From positions 4,464,001 through 4,528,000 of the forward strand of contig ML058447.1 in the NCBI GenBank assembly GCA_003013855.2: a DNA stretch of 64,000 bases. The letters run 5' to 3'. Each line of letters starts with the position of its first letter. Position 1 is the stretch's first letter. The notes under the pieces are model-generated. The model ran no database searches. It was not told where the DNA came from and saw nothing but the letters and a program-made list of their open reading frames with translations. Of the stretch, positions 10,156 to 21,010 are shown in pieces. The translations under genes and the position numbers were made by a program. The DNA is from Liriodendron chinense (taxonomy: Eukaryota > Streptophyta > Magnoliopsida > Magnoliales > Magnoliaceae).

Positions 10156-13100
10156 TTAACCCCTCCATTTGTTCACATATCTGAGGAAAGGGGGCTGCTT
10201 ATTATCATTTGGCAGCACAGAAACACGAACAGATCGTCTTAAAACAGCAGTGTCTGAATCGGACCTTTGAGCCGTTTCCTTTGTTTCCTTCGATCTCTTC
10301 TGCAACGTAGCACTGCACATCACCCAGTGAGTGAATTCACTAAACTGGTTACTGAGAAAATTTCATTCTCAAGACTCTACTTGTCTCAAACCAGAGTGAT
10401 GGTGAGCTGTAATAGTTAATGCTTGAAACTCACTAATATTTTTATGAAATCAATGAAGAAAAACCACTTAACTCACCATATTTTAAGATAGTGTTTCTGA
10501 AGTTGCTTGTGGAGGTCCAATTCTCTCTCACCCTTTGGATTGAGGGAACCCATCAATCCATCAAGCTGAAAAAGGATAGAAAGTTAGGATGCTCACATAC
10601 TGTAGTCTAAAACAAAAAAAAAAAAGCACATAAAATTGGATGACAGAAAAGCTGGCCTCGTCCATCAACATACCTCCTCCTTGGAAGCGTAAAAGCCCCA
10701 GCGATTATGATCTGCACTCTCTATAAACACCCTTCCTTCCTGGTGGAAAAACCAATACTGATTATGGTTCCTATCCTTTCCAAGAGCATCGGTTCGTATG
10801 AAGTGTTTTCGTTTTTCCATCTCTCGCTCAAAGTGTTGTTGCTGTAACAGATGAATTCATTTGTCAGTAAAAACTTTGAACCAGCTACACCCACAAATGT
10901 ATCACGACTTCATGCATGCAACTGTCCCCCTAGGTACGTCCCATGCCATGAGCCAAGAAAATAGTCCTACGCGGTTCACTATTTATGTGGGGATAAGAAC
11001 GAGGCACTCTGTGGCACTAGAAACTAGTCCTTTAAGAATTCAAGATTTTTTTTAAGCTAGTTAGACGCCCAAGTGGGACTGGCCAATAGGAAATTGTGAT
11101 GCTTTACCATATTCAACAATAAGCATGCCATGGGATAACAGGAGAATGTTGGCTAGAATTAACTTTATATATTGTTGGTAAATACAGCTGAAGAAACATG
11201 GTAAGCACTGAAAACGGTAAATTTGTCAATAAGGGAAAAAGAAAAGATATTTTATGGAATGTCTTTTTAACATTGCAGTTCCATTGCTAAATCTCGATGG
11301 CATTGTTGACATGGGTGTATGTAATGATTACATCATGCTAGAACATATTCATACTGCTGTTGTTTGTTAATTTCACACAAGTGGAAACTGTGCCCATCCA
11401 CACGCAAGCACACACTAAAATGGAACATTTGTGTAAGATCTGAGCCTTCCATTAGGCGGGCTACATTGCTTAGATCCTCTGGCCTAGAAATTCACACCTC
11501 TGGTGGGCCAGGGCCAAAGGATACAAAACAAATGGATTTAACGGACAAAAAGTGCCTTAACCATCAGTTTACTTAGTACATTGAGGCCCACCTGAAATAA
11601 CCTGATTTGTCAGGCAGAATATCTAGGCATTGTTTCTAACAACTTGGATCAAGCACAAGTTCCTGCGTGTGAATGGGCATGGCTCCACAGGCATGTGGAA
11701 TTAGCAAAATCCAACTACCATATTTTTTCTATCTTACAGCCAAACAGATCCCTAAGCTGGAAGATAAATGGTACATTTAGTATGCATTAAAATGTATTCT
11801 GCACCCATTATTAGTTCAAAGAAAGATCCAGTTGTCTACATCAATCTAATCTTGGCTGTTACAAATGGCTATAGCCTTTTTCCCAGAGCAGAACCACATG
11901 ATCGCCAAACTGATGATATGCGCAATATCCTTAGGTTTTCAGTTTGTACAAATGCAGCCCATGGTTCAGTGATCCAGTGTGTTGGGACCCACTGTGGATA
12001 GATGATGCCTCAAAAATCTCACAAATTGGAAGACCCAACCCGACAAATCTGGGGATTTTTTTAGTCAGGATGTGGATATGTTGCATTGTCATCTTCTTGA
12101 CTGTATTCGCAGCAACAAATTGAAAGGTTAGGATATCCTATCGAGTAGATTTTTGGGGCATGCTCCATCCAGTGTGGCAAAACAGTCCAATGGTCTGGGA
12201 CTCCGGATCACTGTAGCATGGGCCCCTCTTGGATACCCTCTTGGATAAACTAAACCCGTGCATCCTGCACCATATCCTTGAGCTGAGGATCATAGAAGTT
12301 CTCTTTTAATTGATTAGATAAATAAAATTGGTATTTCCCTTGGAAGAGGAGATTATAAAACGAAAATCAGATAACATACATTAAGGATTACACACGTACC
12401 CTCTGCTCTTTTTCTTTCTTCTCTCTTGCTTCTTTGGCTTTGGCCTTATTTGCATCCTTTTGCCTTCTGAGCTCAACCATCCTCACTGTTTCTTTTTCCC
12501 TTTCCATTGCAACCTTTGCTTCCAAAACTTGCTTCATGATTGCTCTTCTTGATGCTAAAACATCAAGTTTACTTTCCCTTAAAAAACAACCAAATACAAG
12601 ATAGCAATGAATGATCTATATAAAGAAAAGGAAAATAATTGCGTTGAATTACCCAACAAAATAAGCAACTCAGTTCATAGATATCCAACAAAACTGCTGT
12701 ATACATCTAAGCATGTATACTTAGATACTTTATGCAAATACACACATGTACCTATGCATTATGTATTTATGTGGATGGAGGCTCATGCATGTATGTAGCC
12801 ACTGTAAGCATGTAGATAGTATGCATGCACATCCATTCATATCAAGTGCATACAAAGAAACATCAGCGTGGTACCTCTCTCCTAAGTGGTAGGTTCTGTT
12901 TGATACATGTGCTTCCATGTGGACATCCTCCAGGCTATTTTTGGTCTGCCCATTACTGTGTGTCGAATCAAGAGCCTGTAAGCTCTCTGGGGCGCTATTT
13001 CCCTGCAGACTCTCACTGTTGCTGGATTTCATTTCCTTCAGTTGCTTCTCCTCTCTTTTCTTACGCTTCTCTTCCAAATCTTCTTCCCTTTTGGTAGCCA

Positions 13101-15120
13101 CAAGAGCCTGCTGTTCATTGATGTACTTATCCAACCGTCCTCTAATCACATCCGTTGAAAGAGCCCAATAAACAAGCCAACCAAGAATTTCCAGTTTGGC
13201 ATGCACACCAAGCATGTAGTAAAGCCCATTTTTAATCTTTGCCAGGTGAGCTGCAGAATCGAGTTCTGTTTCCAACTCCAGAAAGTCACATAAATACTCC
13301 ACCCATTTCATAGATGTAACCTGGCACATTACAACCACCAACAGGAGAATCAAGAGGATAACCTCTTCAATAAAAGGGCAGATCTTCAGAGGAATGAGTT
13401 TTGATAAAATAAATTATTAAATACAAAGGAAATGTTTAAATTATTCTAATTACCATTTCTTTCCTCTCCTTTTTTTGGATAAAAGAATAATAATCTCCAC
13501 GATCATTAACAAGAAGGTTAAGAATCGAAGTGTGTATTTCCACAATGAGGTTCGAAGGACCTTCATAAACAATAGCATTTTCAAACTTTTCAAAAGAGAA
13601 TGGTGACAAGCACAAAAGCTTGCCAAAAGATGAGCAGAAATCCCAAACCATTAAAAGGTCCCCTACATAATCCATAGGAACAATAAAATGGGTGGAAGGC
13701 ACAGGACGTTCAGAAAAGACAGGATCATCTTTACTTGGCTTCACTAATAAGTCATCAATGGGGTATTTAAGCTTCACTGCTTCTGTGGCTTGGCTTAACT
13801 GTCCTGAAAAAAAGAAGGCAGCAACATGTAGAAGAAGAAGCACTAATTCAACAAAGGGGAATTATGTAACCTCAGCCCAAGGATATGCATAGGACCTCAG
13901 GTTTTCATTCTGTGCAAGTGGACCAATGGTTCAGCAATCTAGACTGTTAATCTGAGGGGGCCTGACATGGATGGATTATGCCCCCAGCAATGCTCCAGGT
14001 TCCACATCATAGTCATCCAACCATTCACATTTTTTCCTCATATGAATTGGACTGGTGCATTTCATTTCTTACCATATATTTGCTGGCCACCTATGGAAGG
14101 GTTGAGATTGTCTTGTTGAGGATATTTTTGGGGCATGGTCCATCCATGGTGGGTCCCATAGACCATTGATTTGGATCACTGAACCATGGACCCACTTGTG
14201 CAAACCAAAACACATAGGATGCTAAGCATATCCTCTGGTAGATGATCAAATAATTCCTCCACAGCAAATAGGCTCAATAAATAAACTTAGAATATAAACC
14301 TGTCTTTGTTCTCTTTGCCATAGCCAAGTCATCATTTTCCATCCTTGTCCTTTTGTTATAACCAGCTTTCTTGTTAAATTCCTGGGCATGAAACAGATGG
14401 AAACATTAGAACCAATATTGAATAATGAAGCATTTCTTTATCTTCAAATGCCAATAAGCTCAATCAACTTGTTGGGCATTGTCCAGCTACACACCTCAGA
14501 CGTTTTGAGTTTTCTGGCTATCTTTTCTCTCAATTCCTCAGGTGGTTCTGTAGAGATCCCATGCTCCATTGCCAATTTATCATAGACCACCCATGGGTCA
14601 TTCTGAGAAGTTGATTCCCTAATAAATAATCTTAGTAGATCTCTACCGAAGGGAAGTTTCTTCCGCATCAAATTCTTGGAATCCTCAGTAGATGTACTGA
14701 CCACTTTCCCAGTTTTATCAAGCCATCCCAATCTGTAAGAGCAACCTCCATCACTGGTTAAAATCTTCAAAATTTTGCATGGGTGAACAGAATTCCCGTT
14801 TCTTCCGTGCAACTCTTCACCTTCTATAAAGGAGTCTTTTAACTTCTCGTACACCATTTTTACCAGTTCATTTAGGCTTAGGGTGCCTACAAATCAGCAG
14901 ATTCCTCAAATAATCATGAAATTTGCATGGAAAAAGGACAAAAAGTTTGAATCTATATAGTGTATTGAATATTTGAAATACAATGAGTATCAATTTAGTT
15001 ATAGATTGGGTGAGGTTCTCATAGATAGTATCACAACTCACAAGTGCAAGCTCCTTCAAAATAGAAGCCATTGTAATGCAAAATGTTGCTCATAAAGAAT
15101 AAGCATAGCTGAACTGATGC

Positions 15121-15187
<67 letters not shown>

Positions 15188-16874
15188 CCTTACTGAATTG
15201 GACTGTACGCAGCACATGTTTCGTGAATTCTTTGGGAAATTGTTGAATTTTCTCACTTGCTTGATGCTCTGAGACCAATGCCTCTTCATAAGTTAAATGG
15301 ATCTTTCCTGTAACCTTACACTTCCACACTCTCCGACGATACAAGTTTACCCGTTGCAAGTACTCTCTTTTTTCAAGCTGAGGAATAGTCTTATGAAACC
15401 AGCATAGCAGCACTAACAAGCCTTTCTATGTGTGATAGTTCAAAGCACTAGAGGAGCTTTCTACTATCAACACACAAACTTCCAATGGATTAAGTGAGAG
15501 GGGTAGGGCAGGAAGTGGGGGCCTCCTTGTGAGCCCACAGGGGAGTGCAGTAGTTGCTTTCTCCAGTCCAAAGGCTGCGAATGGTAAAGAGAGGGCTTGG
15601 GTTTGGCCACTAGAGAGACAGTGAAGCTCATTCAGGCCCTTTTTTCCTCAATGGCCATCAGTGTATCTATTGATAACCAGGAGGTTTTATTGTGGTTTAT
15701 TGATGTTACCAGCACCCCTGAAGTGTATGCTAAGGACCTAAGAGAGATTGGTGCCATATCTTCTAAGCTAAACATTTCATTGCACAGCGGGATATGGGCC
15801 CAAGCACCTCTGTAGGTCCTCTTGCCTTTGTAGGGCTTGACCATCTGTCGCTGTATTTTGGGAATTCTCTTCCTATCTTTAATTAATGAACTTTTAGTTA
15901 CCCTTTCATTTAAAAAAAATGTCAGATTCGTATGCATGGCAAGAACATGTATATACGAGTTTCTTGTGCATGCCTAGTGATTTTTATGTGGGCACTAAGC
16001 GTGGAGCACTTGAAGCTGAAACAGGTTCTTGAACCATTAAAAAGTAGAAATTTTCTTATTGCCAGAGAGCAAATTATATAATTAATAGAGTGAAAGCTTT
16101 TTATACCCCCTTATAAAGTGACCTAGGCATATAATACCCACAGAATAGAAGAAAGATAAAAATGATGCGGGTATTAGGGTAATTCCGTGGTGAGTACGTC
16201 ACTTACATTAGTTTGGTAACTGGTGATCAATTATCCGGGAGGGCACTGACTTAACCGGAATCAATGAGAAGCCCTGTCTCACCTTCTTCCCTCCTCTAAG
16301 AGCTTGTTCAAGTACTTTATCTCTAGAATGTTTTTATTTTACCGTTGACCGACGTTTAGTAAACCTTACTTATCGTAACACTATACTGTTTCACTGCGCC
16401 TGTAGTTAGGGAAATCCCAAATAGTTGTATCCTCCGTTCGTTGTGTACGTAGACAAACCGGGCTACTTCCCGAACCTAGTAAGCACTGCTGTACTCCTCG
16501 TAACTTCCGGGGTGCGTACACTAAACCGTGCATCTTCTGGAGTGTTACCCTTCTGTGCACACATCCTACTACTTCTGGGCTGATCTGTTAAAAGTGACAG
16601 AAGCCCGTGAGTTCGTGGGCTGGTGATAAGCAGCCCGAAGACTTTAAGTAGACAAAGTTGAAAATCTCGCTGGATGTTTTTGGCCATGTTCAGGCGACCA
16701 ATCGGCGCTCGACGCCTGTGCGAACTATTTTTTGAAGCTTTTTTTTTACTTAAGTATTAAGGGTATTTTAGCTTTTTCTTTCATTCTTAATGATTATTTA
16801 AGAGGGCTTAAGCGCTAAACTCAAATTTAACTATTGATTATTGAATGAAAAGCCTCTTGGTTGCCTTCTCCTCT

Positions 16875-16917
<43 letters not shown>

Positions 16918-19900
16918 ATCTTCATCCCTTCTTCCCCAATCTTCTTCTCCAATCTTCTCTTTTCTTCTTCCTTCTTCCGCCAACATTCTTCTAGGGTAAT
17001 TCCTTGTTCTTCCTCATTTCTCTTAATTTATTTTTCTCCATTCTCTACAATCCTAAGATTTGAGTTTTGACCCAAAACCCTAATCCCCAAGTTTTGATTC
17101 CCTAACCTGTGAGATCCTTTGATTTACCGAGCTAGTGAATCCCATTGCACGTTTGGATCTTAACCATGCAAGATCAGGGAGGTTCCATCCCTCGCCGGAT
17201 CCATTCCACGCAATACTTGAACTCCTAACTATGTGGTTGTGATGATGGCCCACATTATTGCATGTTTCTTTTCAATTCTCTTGGATTATGATGGTGAATG
17301 CTGAATTTTGAATTATTATTGTTGTTTATTTCTGCTGAATCATATATGATCATGTGCACGCATCATAATTAGGGCATCCTACATCACAAAGATAACTCAT
17401 TCATAGAGTAGCTTGTCTCTTTCTTAATATAAGATACTCACAAGCATGCTTACTCTTTTGCTTCTATTTTCTACATGTACAATTATTTAATGCAAAGCGT
17501 AGCATATACCGTCCAATTAACATAATTCCCATTTCTCGTGAAGATTAGAAATTCCATACTTAGGATTCAACCTCAGAGGTTTATTGACCCACTCCAGTGG
17601 GCCACATTGTTACTTAGGATCCCCTAGACCTTCGTACTAAAAAAATCAGGTCATTCCACTCCAGTGGGCCACATTGTGCACAACAAAAGGAATACTAATC
17701 CAATTGCCTTAGCCATAAACGAGGCATTTGTAGGAAGAGATCACACAGTGCATGTTGTTTGCAAACGGCATTGTTTTGACTGACAAGTGAGGAAGGCATA
17801 AACACAGATTTATGGAGAGCTTTAGAATCTAAAGGATTTAAAATTAGTCAAACTAAAACAAAGTATACTGAATGCAATTTTAGTAACAATAGGGGTGGGA
17901 ACGAGGAATTAGTTAAGATTGCTAACCAAGAAATTTACCGAAATGGCCACTTTCTATATCTTGGGTCAATAATTCATGAGAGTCGAGAGATTGAGAAGTA
18001 TGTTGCCCATAGCATTCAAGCAGGGTTGAAGAAATGGAGATATGTGTTTGGAGTTTTATGTGATCGTCATGAATGACTCGAACTGAAAGGGAAATTTTAA
18101 ACGGCTATAAGACCAGCCATGCTTTACAAAATGTTGGCATTTAGAGAACAACATTTTCATAGGATGAGTTTAGCTGAAACAAGGACGTTGAGATGGACGA
18201 GTGGAAAGACAAGGATAGGGTTAGAAATGAATGCATTTGAGCAAATTTAGGAGTAGCACCAATAGATAATATGATGGATGACAGTAATCATAGATGGTTT
18301 GGTCATGTGCAACGAAGACTAAGAACTACATTGGCTAGGAGTGAATTGGTACAAATGAAAGGATTAGTGAAGACCCAAAAGGACGTGGGTAGAGGTAGTA
18401 AGAAAAGACTTGATGACCTATAGTCTAATTTATGGCCCTTGATGAAGTTGAATAGCAGAAACAGATTCATGTGGCCAACGGCAATTAGTTGGTATAAGGC
18501 TTAGATGATGGTGGCGATGATGAAATTGTGGCCCACCTGAAGGAAAGCTAAGATCTCACATACATGTGCCATGTTGGTGTTTGTGATGGGCAAGGCTCTA
18601 GATGCTTGAACTTGGCAAATTTCCCAACCTTATCAGTGAGCAACCAAGCAGACTTGTGAGGATGTCTAAATGTGATTTTTATTTCATTTTAAAGATGACC
18701 AGTTTATTACACTCCTAAAAGAACAGTTCAAATCTGATTTTATCTTAAACCTTATGCATGATAGTGGAAAGTTGAATGAGTTCTTGTGTAGTCTTCCGTT
18801 GATTTAGGTGCAATAATCACCATTCATTCATAAAAAAACAATCACTAAGTCACTCATTTTGGTTGTATAATTGCATAGATCTTTTAAGTTATTTTGATTG
18901 CATAATTGCATGGATTGGTTTTGCCGTAAGCCAGTTTAGTTAACAATTAAGTCCCTTCAAAAGACTTCATTGTCAAAGCTTCTGATCCATGTATAAACTC
19001 AACTTTATCTTTGATGGAAGCTTTTCAGAATGGTCAATGGCTAGACTTAGGCTGGGCTTCACTTTGGTTGCAGGAAAAATAGTTTGTGATATTTGGGATT
19101 TCAACTCTCAGTAGAACTTTCAAAAGTCATGAAATAATACTCAGGTGAGTACCAAAAAGTTCTCTCCAATACAACACAAAGGAGCCCCAGTTAATAATTT
19201 CTGGAAATTCTAGTAACGGTAGAAATTCAAAATCACAACTCATTTTTCCGCGCAACTGATATAGTCATCACTCAGCAGCAGATGCAGACTTACAAATATC
19301 ACATTTTGTTTCAATTTTTTCCTCATAATTTACTAAATATATAAATTAAAAGTGCACAAAAAAGCTAATAGATACTTTGCTCCGAAGGTGGCAAAATTTA
19401 CCTAAACATACCACGGCATCTTGGCCTTTCTCCCAGCAATTTGGGTTGGATTGGCAATGTCTTACAATCAGTTGCCAACTTGCCATAGGGGCTTAAACTC
19501 AGATGCTCACTGGAAATCAACCTTCCTCTTTTACCTATGCTCTTGGAAACACCATCAGCAAAGTTCACATTGACGCCACTCGCATGCAAACATGGTCCTC
19601 CCAGCCAGTAGGCGCCAAAGGACAAAAAGGCAAAGGAGACCATGGAGGAGCAGTTGCCAAGCAAACCACTAAGCAAGAAGCCCTGGACACGTGAAGGGTG
19701 ATGTTGGAATAGTTAGTTGTACAAGATCCAAGATAACCCATCAATTCACAATTATTAACAACACTCACTTGACAACATAGGCCCCACATTGCATCCTAGT
19801 ACAACTACCTCACTAACACAGGGGAGTGTGTGAATAGTTCATTTCTAAAGCATGAATGCCAGACGAGCCACTAAGAACTGAAACGAATGGAATGGGAATG

Positions 19901-20590
19901 CTCAAGTAGTTGGCTGTAGGGAATAGCAAGGAGCCTACTTATACATATCTAAGAATACCACATGACAACACAATCAAGTCCAGCACTACGCCTTAGCCTA
20001 ATTATCATACATTATCCGAGAAGAGAAATTCACAAAAGGTTCTACCATGCAATGGTAGACAAGCTCATTAGGCACATATGTGAGAAATGCACAAACAAAT
20101 ACACGTATGGAAAGAACTAATCCAATGTAAAACCAGTCCAGTTGGACAATATTAACCACTTGATCTGATGAAAGAAATGATCACCACCCATGTCCTGCTC
20201 ATTCCAGTCAAGCGCTTTTGATTGTCCAATCAACCTGATTTTCAGGCCATAATGAGCATGCGATGTGGCCCACCAAATGAGTGGACTCAATCTCATACAC
20301 GTCCACCACATTTCCCCACAGGAACTCGCGTACAAAGCAGCATGCAACAAAAGAATCATTGACAACTACCATCCTCTAAAACAACTATCCACAATGCATA
20401 CTAATAAGCGTGAAGATCTACAAAAGAATGCAACTGAAATTCAATGCCGGGAAAAAATAAATAATCAAAAGGATACTCATAGCTCCGAAATATTTCTTTC
20501 GTGAAACGGACTTGCCAAACGTGCTCCTCAGGGCCGCAGATTCTCCGGGGGCTCCGCAAGAGTAAAGATCTTGTTCTTGATCAGTGGCAT
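10156..20590 (-). CDS. WAC/DDT/WHIM domain protein (ISWI-partner type), frameshifted in exon 1
   Basis: Ten coding exons, in transcript order: 20590-20477, 15366-15194, 14886-14495, 14381-14300, 13803-13454, 13320-12875, 12547-12400, 10841-10674, 10565-10477 and 10312-10156 (TAA). Joined and ignoring one extra base they give about 705 residues. The N terminus has MPLIKNKIFTLAEPP and VRFTKEIFRSY. A WAC-type region follows (EYLQRVNLYRRRVW, TGKIHLTYEEALVSE), then the DDT region (YPIDDLLV, MDYVGDLLMVWDFCSSFGKL, PFSFEKFENAI), a Lys/Glu-rich coiled coil, and a C-terminal WHIM-like part (HFIRTDALGKDRNHNQYWFF, FIESADHNRWGFYASKEE, FLRYVNKW). Plant proteins of this class (DDR type) bind ISWI chromatin remodellers in the nucleus; that role is by family. 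All introns keep phase except that exon 1 is 114 nt where 113 is required. An extra base after CGGCCC creates an in-frame TGA. Intron 1 has U12-type signals. Confidence 0.88.
10842..12399. other. DDT-gene intron with a fold-back repeat
   Basis: This intron separates the seventh and eighth DDT-gene exons. At about 11925-12240 it carries a degenerate copy of the fold-back family also seen at 13886-14222 ('CCATGGTTCAGTGATCCAG' on one arm; 'TTTTTGGGGCATGCTCCATC' near the centre). ORFs between 10861 and 12001 show no family signature. The rest is AT-rich with nothing recognisable. Confidence 0.5.
13886..14222. mobile_element. Fold-back element (family 2) in a DDT-gene intron
   Basis: The left arm has 'GTGCAAGTGGACCAATGG' then 'TTCAGCAATC'. 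The reverse complement of the right arm has 'TTTGCACAAGTGGGTCCATG' then 'GTTCAGTGATCC'. The arms are imperfect inverted repeats of roughly 70 bp around a centre with 'TTTTTGGGGCATGGTCCATC'. Nothing protein-like lies inside. Confidence 0.65.
15123..15185. repeat. (GA)n microsatellite beside a 5' splice site
   Basis: About 31 uninterrupted GA dinucleotides. On the transcribed (minus) strand this is a (CT)n tract beginning within about ten bases of the GTAAGG donor of the second DDT-gene exon (donor at 15193). Confidence 0.95.
15540..15915 (+). mobile_element. LINE 3'-end fragment
   Basis: A plus-strand, poly(A)-ended segment: 'TTAATTAATGAACTTTTAGT', then 'TACCCTTTCATTTAAAAAAA'. This resembles the 3' UTR of plant LINEs. 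The upstream short frame with VLLWFIDVTSTPEVYA and a TAG stop is unmatched in memory. It lies inside DDT-gene intron 1 opposite to gene transcription. The left edge is a guess. Confidence 0.45.
16163..17396 (+). mobile_element. Probable solo LTR related to the 55-kb LTR
   Basis: It starts TGATGCGG and ends CTACATCA, the same terminal octamers as the well-bounded solo LTR at 55242-56098. Both share an internal stretch: 'TCCATCCCTCGCCGGATCCA' here versus 'TCTATCTCTCGCAGGATCCA' there, then a 'TGTGATGGATGGC'-like phrase. A (CT)n run at 16877-16914 and pyrimidine-rich DNA follow a region with short TCGAC-type words. The flanks are AAAAA and CAAAG, not a clean duplication, so the borders are less certain. 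No internal retrotransposon genes are adjacent. Confidence 0.6.
17750..18525 (+). pseudogene. Dead RTE-type LINE reverse transcriptase fragment
   Basis: A degenerate frame reads GFKISQTKTKYTECNFSN, GNEELVKIANQEIYRNG, YLGSIIHESREIEKYV and VFGVLCDRHE before a stop. Further on, with frame changes, come KGKF, TAIRPAMLY, RTLRW, and RTWVEVVRKDL near 18390. This is the C-terminal half of the reverse transcriptase of RTE-clade plant LINEs. The YADD-like catalytic box at the left edge reads FANG, so the copy is inactive. It sits in DDT-gene intron 1. Confidence 0.8.
18526..20476. other. Remainder of DDT-gene intron 1
   Basis: AT-rich with no splice-supported exon. A minus-strand open frame at 19398-19676 (MVSFAFLSFGAYWLGG...) ends beside two donor-like sequences, GTATGT and GTAAAT. 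No frame joins in phase to the flanking DDT exons and I recognise no family, so I treat it as non-coding or an unconfirmed alternative exon. Confidence 0.45.
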
Positions 20591-21010
20591 TTCTGAAATT
20601 CCACGAAAATTTTGCCAGAGAAAAATTCGGATGCCCTTTTCAGAACATGCAACGAGGAAAAATCAAGAAAGAACGGAACGGATTTTATTTTCAACGGAAG
20701 ATTTCTGATGGCGTTGAAAATAATGGGAAGAGAAGCTGGAGCAGAAAAAAAGAGACGGAGAGGGAGATGAAGAAGCGTGGGCTAACCTGGTGGTAGAGTC
20801 AAATCGACGACTCAGATGCGTGTTCGGATGGTTTGGACCTGGTGCACGTGATTTGATCGACGGTGTTGATGAGACCGAGAAGCTCTGGCTTGAAAATCCG
20901 AAACCCTTGGAGCAGAGAGGAGTAATGCGCGCCTCCTTCCACTGCAGAGTTTTCAAGACGAACGCTTTGCTTTGCCGCCTATTTTTCCCCCTTCTGGAAT
21001 ATTTATAGCG
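20591..21010 (-). promoter_or_regulatory. Putative promoter and 5' UTR of the DDT gene
   Basis: On the minus strand TATAAATA (21007-21000) lies about 410 bases upstream of the ATG at 20590. Between them is a likely leader with its own intron: a donor-like CCACCAG/GTTAGC near 20790 and an acceptor-like GGAATTTCAG just before AAATG. An open minus-strand frame through 20663-21082 crosses the TATA box and has no family signature. Confidence 0.5.

Noticed and set aside
15037..15074. Minus-strand MASILKELAL followed by GTGAGT, looking like an extra DDT-gene exon
   Set aside because: No AG acceptor precedes it, and exon 15366-15194 joins 14886-14495 directly in phase, giving the expected family sequence.
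19398..19676. Minus-strand ORF with donor-like ends inside DDT-gene intron 1
   Set aside because: No acceptor and donor pair joins it in phase to the flanking exons, and I recognise no family. An alternative exon cannot be excluded.
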